From assembly GCF_004005945.1 (NCBI RefSeq), contig NZ_SACS01000030.1, forward strand, positions 1-42,075: a stretch of 42,075 bases of DNA, written 5' to 3'. The first letter of the stretch is position 1; every line of letters starts with the position of its first letter. Below the pieces are notes generated by a model. That model worked only from the letters and a program-made list of their open reading frames with translations, was not told the DNA's origin and did no database searches. Source of the stretch: Rheinheimera riviphila. Lineage in GTDB: Bacteria; Pseudomonadota; Gammaproteobacteria; Enterobacterales; Alteromonadaceae. The position numbers and the translations under genes are program-made. Of this stretch, positions 33,571 through 42,071 are shown piece after piece.

Positions 33571-33599
33571 TTGACAGCTCATTAGTCATACAATAGTAT
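33571..33599 (+). promoter_or_regulatory. Promoter of the TonB receptor with embedded operator
   Basis: Consensus -35 TTGACA (33571-33576) and -10 TAGTAT (33594-33599) are exactly 17 bp apart. Operator-like TAGTCATACAA (33583-33593) fills the spacer and abuts the -10. Confidence 0.72.
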
Positions 33600-33790
33600 T
33601 ATAGCTATAAAGATTTGACAGTGTCGGTTTTGCAGTGATATCAATGCAGATCTGACAAATGGACAAAGCAGTAAAAAAAATAAGCCAAAAAAGCCCGGGC
33701 AGTACAGGGTTGGTTCCTGCAGCGCAACGAAGCGTTAGCTTCTGGCAGCGAAGGAACAAAGGCATACAAATCAACGACGGGAGACGACCC

Positions 33791-36646
33791 ATGTTTAAGA
33801 AAAGCCATTTGTCCAGCGCTATCCTGCTGGTTCTGACCGGCCAGTTTGCTTATGCGCAGGAAACCAACACATCAGCGGCAGATAACCAAGCCGCTAAAAA
33901 AGATAAAACTGAAGCAGTTGAAGTGATCCAGGTGCGCGGGATCCGCGGCAGTCTGAATAAAGCTTTAGGTATCAAAAGATTAAACGAACAAATTGTTGAT
34001 TCAATTGTTGCCGAAGATATCGGCAAGTTCCCGGATAATAACGTAGTGGAGTCGTTGCAACGGGTGACCGGTGTGCAGGTGACCAACCGTGGATCCGGCG
34101 AAGTTTCTGGCGTGTCGATCCGGGGTTTAAGTGATATCACCACCACCGTTAACGGCCGTAATATTTTCACCGCTGCCGGCACTGCCGTGGCGCTGCAGGA
34201 CATTCCTGCCAGTTTATTAAAACAAGTGGCCGTGTATAAAACCCGTTCCGCCAGTCAGATTGAAAGTGGCATTGCCGGCGCCATTGACGTAAAAACCCAT
34301 CGCCCATTCGATTTTGAAGGCTCGAAGTTTATTGTGTCTGGCCGTGGTATTTACAACGAACAAAATGATGCCACCAATCCGGCCATCAGCGCTTTGGCTA
34401 GCGATCGCTGGGATACCGCTCAGGGTCAGGTTGGTGCTTTGGTGAATTTGTCATTTTCGCGGATCCGCTATCGTGATCAAAGCGTGACCGCTGGCGCGAT
34501 GGTGCCTTTTATGACCGAATCAACCACCGCACTTTTTACACCGTTTGAACGGGTGTGGCCAAACCGGGGTGGCGTCAGTGAAGATCCAATCTGGCAAGCT
34601 GGTTTGCTCGAAGGTTTGCCATCAGCCGCAGGTTCTACTTTTAACATTAATGGCAAGCCAACCGCTTATATGTTAGGCCGGGATGCGATTTTCCAAAGTG
34701 ATTACAATGGCGAGCGCGAACGTCCGGCAGCAAACGTGTCGTTCCAGTTTTCACCCAATGAAAACGCTGAATATGTGTTTGAAACATTCTACAACGGTTA
34801 CCGCAACGAAGGTTTTAACAGCTTATTGTTCTCGTTCGCCGATTGGTGGGGTGACTATGCCGGGATGAATCCATCACAGGCTGCAGCTGCGGCGAATGTG
34901 GTGTATCACCCTGGCACCAATATCGTGAAATCGCGTTCAGTGTTGCATCCGTGGGTCTTTACCAGCGGTGACTTATCGACCGGTAAAACCGACAGTATGT
35001 TGTACGCCTTTGGCGGTAATTGGCAGCTCAATGAAGACATGAGCCTGAAATCGGAAATCGTCTATCAGTCCAGTAAATACGAAAGTGACTTCTTTGCCAT
35101 GCGCTTTGTGCGTCCGGGTAATAACTACAAATTGAACGTCGACTTTAACCAAAATGACGGTATGCCTGGGTTTGGTTTTGAAGATGATCCGGCCACTGCG
35201 GCTGTGGATGAATCGACCATGGCCGAAGCATCTGCTTACCTGATTGACGGCATGTACGACAATGCCAACAGTGATGAAGGCGACGCCGTTACCTTGACCT
35301 CGGATTTGTCTTACAGTCTGGCTGGCTTTTTCACCAAAGTTGAAACCGGTATCCGTTACGACAAACGGGGTGCGGAAACTGCCTTCAGCCGCCAGGATCG
35401 TTGTTGTGGTGGTGGCCGGAACGTCGCGTCTATTGAGGGTTTAGCTTCAATCAACAGCGGTTTTATGGATGGCGAAGCACAGGTGCCAACGTCGTGGGTG
35501 GTGGCCAATGGTCATCATATCCGCGCCAATGCGGATGAATTCCGTACTTTGTATGGCATGAGCAAACTGGGGCTCAACCGTTCTTTTGACATTGAATCCA
35601 CCACCTTGTCGGCTTATGTGCAGGGTAAATACGAAACTGAGCTGGCTGGCCGTACCCTGGATGGTGAAATTGGTTTACGTTATACCGGCATCGATACCGA
35701 TTCGAAGTTTTATCAGGAAACCGCGCCTGGTGTGCCGCAGCCAATGACGCTGGGAGAGAGTAAAACCCGTACTTTATTGCCAAGTCTGACCCTGCGTTAT
35801 GAACTGATGGATGACTTGCAAATGCGTTTGGCTTATACCGAAACGCTGCGTTACCCGTCGTTTGGTGATTTAAACCCGCTGATTATTTATAACGAAGACG
35901 TCACTGGTATTGGTTATGGTACTGCCGGTGGTGGTAACCCTGATTTAAAACCAACTGAATCAACCAACTATGACTTTGCGTTGGAATGGTATTTTGCCGA
36001 TTCCAGCTCGTTATACGGCACTTTGTTCCGTCGTGATGTGGAAGGTTTTGTGGTGGGTTTCCGCCGTGCCGTAACGCATGACAAATCAGCGACTGATCCA
36101 ACGCCGTACAAATTTATCTTGAGCCAGCCGTACAACGCTTCGAACGGTGATATTTCCGGTGCCGAGCTTGGTTTAGTCTGGTTCCCGGACAATTTACCGC
36201 CGGTATTAGATGGTTTTGGCGTACAGGCGAGTTACACCGTGCTGTCATCGTCACAAACCACGCCGGATACCAACTCGGCCGGTGATATCACTGGCTACAA
36301 AGATACCGATGTATTTGGCGTGTCAGATTCGTCGTACAGCATGGTGTTGGCGTATGACAAAGATAAGTTAGGTATGCGTTTATCGTATTCATGGCGTGAA
36401 GATTTCCTCGCCAACTACGAAGCCGCTTTGTTCGCCAACCCATTGGAAATGCGCCGCCGTCCTGAGTCCAGTATGGATTTCCAGCTGAGTTATCAGGTCA
36501 CCGACAACTTTGAAGTCACTGTCGACGGGACCAACCTGACGAATGAGGTGTATCAGAGTTATTACGGTAATAACGCGACCACCAATAACTTTGGCACTTC
36601 GTTGTATAGCCGGACCTTTGCCTTAGGTGTGCGTTATTCGATGTAA
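33791..36646 (+). CDS. TonB-dependent outer membrane receptor (TIGR01782-like), arabinan oligosaccharide uptake
   Basis: A 951-residue receptor. Signal peptide about 1-24 (ends AYA). The plug domain (about 45-175) has IQVRGIRGSLNKALGIKR, DIGKFPDNNVVESLQRVTGV and VSIRGLSDITTTVNGR. The rest is a long beta-barrel ending LGVRYSM; a final Met in place of the usual aromatic residue is unusual. ATG 33791 is preferred over the frame start at 33659 because GGGAG and the signal peptide fit it. Such receptors import glycans with TonB energy. Placement among arabinanases and a matching operator make arabino-oligosaccharides the likely cargo. Confidence 0.92.
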   Translation: MFKKSHLSSAILLVLTGQFAYAQETNTSAADNQAAKKDKTEAVEVIQVRGIRGSLNKALGIKRLNEQIVDSIVAEDIGKFPDNNVVESLQRVTGVQVTNRGSGEVSGVSIRGLSDITTTVNGRNIFTAAGTAVALQDIPASLLKQVAVYKTRSASQIESGIAGAIDVKTHRPFDFEGSKFIVSGRGIYNEQNDATNPAISALASDRWDTAQGQVGALVNLSFSRIRYRDQSVTAGAMVPFMTESTTALFTPFERVWPNRGGVSEDPIWQAGLLEGLPSAAGSTFNINGKPTAYMLGRDAIFQSDYNGERERPAANVSFQFSPNENAEYVFETFYNGYRNEGFNSLLFSFADWWGDYAGMNPSQAAAAANVVYHPGTNIVKSRSVLHPWVFTSGDLSTGKTDSMLYAFGGNWQLNEDMSLKSEIVYQSSKYESDFFAMRFVRPGNNYKLNVDFNQNDGMPGFGFEDDPATAAVDESTMAEASAYLIDGMYDNANSDEGDAVTLTSDLSYSLAGFFTKVETGIRYDKRGAETAFSRQDRCCGGGRNVASIEGLASINSGFMDGEAQVPTSWVVANGHHIRANADEFRTLYGMSKLGLNRSFDIESTTLSAYVQGKYETELAGRTLDGEIGLRYTGIDTDSKFYQETAPGVPQPMTLGESKTRTLLPSLTLRYELMDDLQMRLAYTETLRYPSFGDLNPLIIYNEDVTGIGYGTAGGGNPDLKPTESTNYDFALEWYFADSSSLYGTLFRRDVEGFVVGFRRAVTHDKSATDPTPYKFILSQPYNASNGDISGAELGLVWFPDNLPPVLDGFGVQASYTVLSSSQTTPDTNSAGDITGYKDTDVFGVSDSSYSMVLAYDKDKLGMRLSYSWREDFLANYEAALFANPLEMRRRPESSMDFQLSYQVTDNFEVTVDGTNLTNEVYQSYYGNNATTNNFGTSLYSRTFALGVRYSM

Positions 36647-36647
36647 A

Positions 36648-36774
36648 TTTCCCCGTCATCCTTGACGTTGTAGGGTTGTTGCCTTCAGTCGCTCGCCCCA
36701 GTCACATAGTAAACTATGCTCCTGGGGTCTCGCTCCTTCGGCGCCTACCTACAACGTCAATGATTTAGGGGAAA
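36648..36774. repeat. 127-bp hairpin element, copy 1
   Basis: Outer arms TTTCCCC/GGGGAAA (7 bp) are followed by an unpaired 7x7 internal loop (GTCATCC opposite TGATTTA), an inner arm TTGACGTTGTAGG with perfect complement (13 bp), and a conserved apex with CCCCAG...CATAG...CTATG...CTGGGG. It begins 2 bp after the receptor stop codon. It shares layout and apex, but not arm sequence, with 39394-39521. Confidence 0.8.
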
Positions 36775-36816
36775 TATCTAATGTGTTGTGTGTAGTGTGT
36801 TGTAAGTAGGAACTTC

Positions 36817-36856
36817 GCCCCGGCAGTCAATATGTGTTCTGACCGGGGCTTTTTTT
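36817..36856 (+). terminator. Rho-independent terminator after the TonB receptor
   Basis: GCCCCGG (36817-36823) pairs with CCGGGGC (36843-36849), extended by CAG/CTG with one bulge, and is followed by seven T residues. Confidence 0.85.
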
Positions 36857-36894
36857 AGTAGTGAGCAGGATTGCTGTGCCATTGGCAAAAAAGC

Positions 36895-36923
36895 TTGTCG
36901 GCTCATTTATCCTACAATATTAT
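36895..36923 (+). promoter_or_regulatory. Promoter of the GPH symporter unit with embedded operator
   Basis: TTGTCG (36895-36900) and TATTAT (36918-36923) are 17 bp apart. TTATCCTACAA (36907-36917) abuts the -10, exactly as in the TonB receptor promoter. Confidence 0.65.
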
Positions 36924-37011
36924 CTTCAAAACATAATTATAAGGCGGCGACAGTCTGCCAATTAGCCGTGTGGTTCTGTAGCAGTGCAGATCCATCCGAC
37001 AGGAGCGCAAG

Positions 37012-38445
37012 ATGAGTGGTTACAAGCTTTCGCAGTTAGAAAAAGTGGGTTTTGGTGCCGGTGATATGGCGGTGAATGTCGTGATTTCGGCGATGATGCT
37101 GATTATTACCTTCTTTTACACCGACGTTTACGGCATGGATCCCGCCGATATGGCGCTGATGTTGCTGGTGGTAAGGATCCTGGACGCCATCACCGATCCT
37201 TTAATGGGTCTTATCACCGATAAATTTAACAGTCGTTGGGGTCGGTACCGGCCGTATTTATTGATTTTTGCCATTCCGTTTGGCATCTCGGTATTTCTCA
37301 CTTTCAGCACACCCGACATGGACTACAACGCCAAATTGGTGTGGGCTTATGCCACCTATATTTTTGTCACGCTGATGTTTACTGCGGTGACCATTCCTTA
37401 TATTTCGTTGATTGGCGTGATGACCGATGATCCAAAAGAGCGTTTGTCCGCCAACGGCTACCGGTTATTTTTCGCCAAAATCGCTGCCTTTTTAGTGACT
37501 ATTATTGTGCCGATTTTGGCCGGTGCCGATTATTGGCAAGGCGACCGCGCTGCTGGTTATCAGGCGGCGATGGGGCTAATGGCTGCGCTTGCGGTATTGT
37601 TTTTCCTGTTTTGTTTTTTCACCACCACCGAACGACTGCAACATAAAGTCGATCCACAACCGCTGAAACAACAATTTGCATTGCTGCTGAAAAACGATCA
37701 GTGGCTGGTGCTTTGCGGCGTATGTGTGCTGGGTACTGTCGGTTATGTGGTGCGCGGCTCGGTGGCGCTGTATTACGCCAAATATTACCTCGGTGGTGAT
37801 ACGGTGCTGCAGTCGTTGTTTTTATCGACCGGCGTGGGTGCGGCGATTTTGTCGATGATCGCGTCCACCTGGATCACTAAGGTGTATTGCAAAGTAAAAC
37901 TGTTTAAATACAGCCAGATGGCGGTGGGCGCTTTAAGTCTGCTGATGTTTGCGCTGGTCGGCCCCGGTGATGTGGTGCTGGCGTTTGTACTGTTTTTCCT
38001 GATTTCTTTTGTAGTCGATTTACATGCGCCGGTGTTTTGGTCGGCGATTGCTGAAGCGGTCGATTATGGCGAAAGCAAAACCGGGCAACGTGTGGCAGGT
38101 TTATCTTTTGGCGGCATTTCATTTTGTCAAAAAGCCGGTATGGGCGTAGCAGGGGCAATGGTCGGCTGGATGCTGGCCGGTTTTGGTTATCAGCCGGATG
38201 TGGCACAAACCGAACTGGCTTTGACCGGTATTGCCTTGATGCTGACCATTATTCCTGGCGTGTTTCATTATCTGGTCGGTGCGCTGATGCAACGCTACCG
38301 CATTACTGATGAAGCTTACCGTACTTTGCTGGCGGGGCTGGTGGTGACGCAGCAGGCAGAGTCCTTGGCAGGGTTGCAGCAACAGCAAACAGCAGAATCA
38401 ACACCTTCCGTAAAAATGACCGTAGTACCCGGAGTATCTTCTTGA
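37012..38445 (+). CDS. GPH-family (glycoside-pentoside-hexuronide) cation symporter
   Basis: A 477-residue inner-membrane protein with 12 hydrophobic segments. LEKVGFGAGDMAVNVV at the N-terminus, RILDAITDPLMGLITDK and SRWGRYRPYLL are GPH signatures, as in XynB/MelB-like transporters. AGGAG precedes the ATG. The stop shares one base with the ATG of a cytoplasmic GH43 (TGATG), so substrate import and intracellular hydrolysis are directly coupled. The likely cargo is short arabino-oligosaccharides. The C-terminal tail is Gln rich. Confidence 0.92.
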   Translation: MSGYKLSQLEKVGFGAGDMAVNVVISAMMLIITFFYTDVYGMDPADMALMLLVVRILDAITDPLMGLITDKFNSRWGRYRPYLLIFAIPFGISVFLTFSTPDMDYNAKLVWAYATYIFVTLMFTAVTIPYISLIGVMTDDPKERLSANGYRLFFAKIAAFLVTIIVPILAGADYWQGDRAAGYQAAMGLMAALAVLFFLFCFFTTTERLQHKVDPQPLKQQFALLLKNDQWLVLCGVCVLGTVGYVVRGSVALYYAKYYLGGDTVLQSLFLSTGVGAAILSMIASTWITKVYCKVKLFKYSQMAVGALSLLMFALVGPGDVVLAFVLFFLISFVVDLHAPVFWSAIAEAVDYGESKTGQRVAGLSFGGISFCQKAGMGVAGAMVGWMLAGFGYQPDVAQTELALTGIALMLTIIPGVFHYLVGALMQRYRITDEAYRTLLAGLVVTQQAESLAGLQQQQTAESTPSVKMTVVPGVSS

Positions 38446-39389
38446 TGTTAAACACCAATACACCTTTGATCCCGCAGCGTGCCGATCCGCATATTTATCG
38501 CCATAGCGATGGTTATTATTATTTCACCGCTTCGGTGCCATCTTACGAAGGCATTGAGCTGCGCCGGGCGAAAACTTTAGAAGAGCTTGCAACAGCACAG
38601 GCGCGGTTGGTGTGGCGCAAGCCGGATACCGGTGCTTATTCAGAGCTGATTTGGGCACCGGAGATCCATTTTCACGATGGCCGCTGGTATATCTATTTTG
38701 CGGCGGCGCCAAGTCGGGAAATTAAAGACAATTTATTCCAGCACCGGATGTATGTGGTGAGCGTGGCAGCGGAGAATCCGGTCGAAGCCGATTGGCAGTT
38801 TGCTGGCCAAATCGACAGCGGTATCGACACTTTCTGCCTTGATGCCACCACCTTTGAACATCAGGGCAAACTTTATTATCTGTGGGCGCAAAAAGGCCCG
38901 GGCATTACCGGCAACTCGAATTTGTATCTGGCAGAAATGGCGTCGCCGACCGCCATTAAAGGTACGCCGGTGCTGCTGACCAAACCTGAACTGCCGTGGG
39001 AAATTCGCGGTTTTTGGGTCAATGAAGGCCCGGCAGTGCTCAAAGGTCATGGCAAAATTTTTATCAGTTATTCGGCCAGTGCCACCGATGAAAATTACTG
39101 TATGGGTTTATTGTCCGCGGCGGAAGATGCCGATTTGCTCAACCCAAAAAGCTGGACTAAAGCACCAGCGCCGGTGTTTGCCACGGATGCGTCAGTGAAA
39201 ATGTTTGGTCCTGGTCACAACAGCTTTACCAAGCTGGCCGATGGCACCGATGTGCTGGTGTATCACGCGCGACAATATACCGAGATTGAAGGGGATCCGC
39301 TGTGGAATCCGGATCGGCATACTTTTGTCAAAACCATTCGGTGGGATGAGACCGGCATGCCGGTGTTTGGTAAACCTGGTCAGCCTTAA
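38445..39389 (+). CDS. Cytoplasmic GH43 exo-arabinofuranosidase
   Basis: A 314-residue protein without signal peptide. GH43 features: base Asp in QRADPHIYRH, LIWAPEIHF, modulating Asp in FCLDATTFEH and acid Glu in FWVNEGPAVLK; KMFGPGHNSF closes the propeller. ELPWEIRGFWVNEGPAVL parallels the secreted GH43 at 21592. ATG 38445 overlaps the symporter stop (TGATG) with GGAG 10 nt upstream; the TTG at 38442 is less likely. It would release L-arabinose from imported oligosaccharides, feeding AraA. The exo mode is inferred from location and subfamily resemblance. Confidence 0.88.
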   Translation: MLNTNTPLIPQRADPHIYRHSDGYYYFTASVPSYEGIELRRAKTLEELATAQARLVWRKPDTGAYSELIWAPEIHFHDGRWYIYFAAAPSREIKDNLFQHRMYVVSVAAENPVEADWQFAGQIDSGIDTFCLDATTFEHQGKLYYLWAQKGPGITGNSNLYLAEMASPTAIKGTPVLLTKPELPWEIRGFWVNEGPAVLKGHGKIFISYSASATDENYCMGLLSAAEDADLLNPKSWTKAPAPVFATDASVKMFGPGHNSFTKLADGTDVLVYHARQYTEIEGDPLWNPDRHTFVKTIRWDETGMPVFGKPGQP

Positions 39390-41980
39390 TGATTATACCC
39401 GTCATCCTTGAAAATTCGGGGTTGTTGCCTTCGCTCATTCGCCCCAGTCACATAGAACAGCTATGCTCCTGGGGTCTCACTCACTTGTCGCCTACCCGAA
39501 TCTTCAATGATTTTGGGTATAAATTGTTTCTTCGAAATTTCGCCTCTAGCCTCCTGCTGCTCGTGGCGCTACCGGGCTTGGCGAGCACGTCGATCAGCTA
39601 TTTTCCACTGCAGCAGGTCAAGCTGACCACTGGGCCTTTTGCCGATGCACAGCAGTTGAATGTGCAATATCTGCTGGCGCTGGAACCGGATCGGTTATTG
39701 GCACCATACCTGCGCGAAGCCGGTTTAGCCACCAAAGCCGAGCCTTATGGCAACTGGGAAAGCAGCGGCCTGGATGGGCATATCGGCGGCCATTATCTCA
39801 GTGCGTTAAGTCTGGCGGTTGCCGCCACCGGCGATGCTGAGTTACACCGACGTTTACGTTATATGCTGAGCGAACTGCGGCGTGCGCAGCTTCAGATGAG
39901 CACCGATCCGCAGCTCAAGGGTTATCTTGGTGGTGTGCCGCAAAGCCGCAAGCTGTGGGCGCAAATTCAGCAAGGCGATATACGTGCCGAACTGTTTAGC
40001 CTCAATCAAGCCTGGGTGCCGCTGTACAATCTGCACAAAGTGTTTGCCGGTTTGCATGATGCCTATCAATTTGGCGGCGAGCCTTTAGCGAAAACCATGT
40101 TGCTGGATTACGGCGATTGGCTAAAACGCTTGGTTTCGAAGTTAACGCCGGCGCAAATTCAGCAAATGCTGATTGCCGAACCTGGTGGCATCAACGAAAG
40201 CCTGGTGGATGTATATCAGCTTTCCGGCGACCAGGCTTATCTTGAACTCGCCAAGCAGTTTTCGCAGCAGAGCTTGCTCGAACCTTTGTTAAAACAACAA
40301 GATAAGCTAAACGGTCTGCACGCCAATACCCAAATTCCTAAAGTGATTGGCTTTTGGCGGGTTGGGCAAGCGGGTGGAAATGGTGTCGGAAACTCCGACT
40401 GGCAACAGGCCGCCGATTTTTTCTGGCGCACCGTCACTGAAAAACGCACTGTCGCTATTGGTGGCAACAGCGTGCGCGAGCATTTTCATGATGCGGCCGA
40501 TTTTCAGCCGATGGTCGAAGATGCCGAAGGGCCGGAAACCTGCAATAGCTATAACATGCTGAAACTCAGTAAGTTATTGTTTAGCCAAAGCGGCGATGTC
40601 AAATATCTGAACTACTACGAACGCACCAGTTACAACCATATTTTATCGTCGCAGCACCCCAAGCATGGCGGGCTGGTATATTTCACCTCGATGCGTCCCG
40701 GCCATTACCGCACTTATTCATCGGTGCAGGATTCGATGTGGTGCTGTGTCGGTTCCGGCATCGAAAACCATAGTAAATACGCCGAACTGATTTACGCCCG
40801 TGACGGCGACGAATTGCTGCTGAATTTGTTTATTCCTTCGACGCTGGATTGGCCGGAACGTGGTTTGCAGCTGCAGCTGGCGACCGAATTCCCGGATGCG
40901 AATGGTGTCACCCTTAGAGTGACTAAAGCTGCGGCGTCGCTACAAACTTTAAGTATCCGCGAGCCGGATTGGCTGCAGGGCCAGCCGCTGCAATTACTGC
41001 TCAACGGCAAACCGTTAACGGTGACCCGCAGCAGACCGGGTTATCTGAGCGTGACCCAACCTTTTAGCGCCGGTGATGAAATTCAGTTTGAACTCAAACC
41101 GCAATTGACGCTGGAACCATTGCCGGGGCGAACTGCCGAGCAACATCAGTATGTCGCCGCGCTCTATGGCCCGGTGGTATTGGCCAGTGCCGTGCAGCCT
41201 TTGGGCAAAGAAACATTGCAGTTTGTCGCAGGTGATGGCCGGATGGGGCATATCGCCGACGGCCCACAGTGCCCACCTGAAGCCGCGCCGTTATTGGTGG
41301 GCGAGTCGGCCGAATTTTTGGCGGGGTTACAACGTGTTCCAGGCGTGCCGCTGGCGTTTAGCGTCAATGCGCCCGTGAAAAATCCAGGTGCACAACCCCT
41401 GACGCTGATGCCATTTTTCCGCCTACACGACAGCCGTTATCAGCTGTATTGGCAACAAATGACGAAAGCCGAATATCCGGGTTTTATTGAAAAAGCCCAG
41501 CAACAACAGCAGGCTGCAGCAAAATTAACCGCGCTGACGCTGGATCAAATCAACCCCGGCGAGCAACAACCTGAAGTTGAACATCAATATCAGGGTGAGC
41601 AAAGCCGCGCCGGGATGCATTTGGGCCGCCATTGGCGCGACAGCACGGCTTGGTTTGGTTATCAGTTGGCCGATGTTGCACCAGTCGCGAATGGATCGCC
41701 ATTGAGGGTGCTGAGGGTGGATTATTTCGCCGGTGATGTCGGCCGGAGTTTTAGTATCTGGTTGAATGGTAAAAAGCTAGCCGATGTCAGTTTGCCGGTG
41801 TCGCAGCAGCTTCGCCAACCGGGCAGTGCTGATTTTTATAGCGTTGATTACCTAATTCCGCCTGAAGTATTGGCTTTATCGAGCAACGGCAAACATCAGC
41901 TGAAGTTTGTCGCCGATCCAGGCTCAGTCGCCGGGGGCATTTACGGCATTCGGTTGATGCGACAAGAGCCTGAAAAATAA
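39389..41980 (+). CDS. GH127-family beta-L-arabinofuranosidase (DUF1680)
   Basis: Up to 863 residues. The (alpha/alpha)6 catalytic core has DGHIGGHYLSALSLAVAATGD, zinc/catalytic residues Glu383 and Cys385 in GPETCNSYNML, and Cys452-Cys453 in MWCCVGSGIENH. These match the Glu/Cys-Cys-Cys set of HypBA1-type enzymes, which cut with a cysteine nucleophile. Beta-sandwich domains follow to the C-terminus. The start is uncertain: ATG 39389 overlaps the GH43 stop (TAATG), but residues 1-44 are then translated hairpin element. TTG 39524 would start just before the signal peptide (LFLRNFASSLLLLVALPGLAS) and give 818 residues. Confidence 0.88.
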   Translation: MIIPVILENSGLLPSLIRPSHIEQLCSWGLTHLSPTRIFNDFGYKLFLRNFASSLLLLVALPGLASTSISYFPLQQVKLTTGPFADAQQLNVQYLLALEPDRLLAPYLREAGLATKAEPYGNWESSGLDGHIGGHYLSALSLAVAATGDAELHRRLRYMLSELRRAQLQMSTDPQLKGYLGGVPQSRKLWAQIQQGDIRAELFSLNQAWVPLYNLHKVFAGLHDAYQFGGEPLAKTMLLDYGDWLKRLVSKLTPAQIQQMLIAEPGGINESLVDVYQLSGDQAYLELAKQFSQQSLLEPLLKQQDKLNGLHANTQIPKVIGFWRVGQAGGNGVGNSDWQQAADFFWRTVTEKRTVAIGGNSVREHFHDAADFQPMVEDAEGPETCNSYNMLKLSKLLFSQSGDVKYLNYYERTSYNHILSSQHPKHGGLVYFTSMRPGHYRTYSSVQDSMWCCVGSGIENHSKYAELIYARDGDELLLNLFIPSTLDWPERGLQLQLATEFPDANGVTLRVTKAAASLQTLSIREPDWLQGQPLQLLLNGKPLTVTRSRPGYLSVTQPFSAGDEIQFELKPQLTLEPLPGRTAEQHQYVAALYGPVVLASAVQPLGKETLQFVAGDGRMGHIADGPQCPPEAAPLLVGESAEFLAGLQRVPGVPLAFSVNAPVKNPGAQPLTLMPFFRLHDSRYQLYWQQMTKAEYPGFIEKAQQQQQAAAKLTALTLDQINPGEQQPEVEHQYQGEQSRAGMHLGRHWRDSTAWFGYQLADVAPVANGSPLRVLRVDYFAGDVGRSFSIWLNGKKLADVSLPVSQQLRQPGSADFYSVDYLIPPEVLALSSNGKHQLKFVADPGSVAGGIYGIRLMRQEPEK
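39394..39521. repeat. 128-bp hairpin element, copy 2
   Basis: Outer arms TATACCC/GGGTATA, the 7x7 internal loop GTCATCC opposite TGATTTT, and inner arm TTGAAAATTCGGG with CCCGAATCTTCAA (one mismatch) enclose the conserved CCCCAG...CTGGGG apex. It starts 5 bp after the GH43 stop and ends 2 bp before the TTG that may start the GH127 protein. Confidence 0.8.
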
Positions 41981-41987
41981 AAATCGG

Positions 41988-42071
41988 GTAGGGCGTACTC
42001 GCCGAAGGCAGTACGCCGCATGTGCATCTAAACCACTTCGGCGTACTACCCTTCGGGTGAGTACGCCCTAC
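41988..42071. repeat. REPIN: inverted REP pair, tail to tail
   Basis: The forward REP at 41988-42017 (loop CCGAAGG) and inverted REP at 42040-42071 (loop CCCTTCGGG) have a 22-bp spacer. The pair follows the GH127 stop by 7 bp and ends the arabinan locus. Confidence 0.85.

Noticed and set aside
36648-36774. tRNA or known small RNA
   Set aside because: The hairpin has no cloverleaf or anticodon arm and does not match a known RNA that I can recognise; it is listed as a repeat element.
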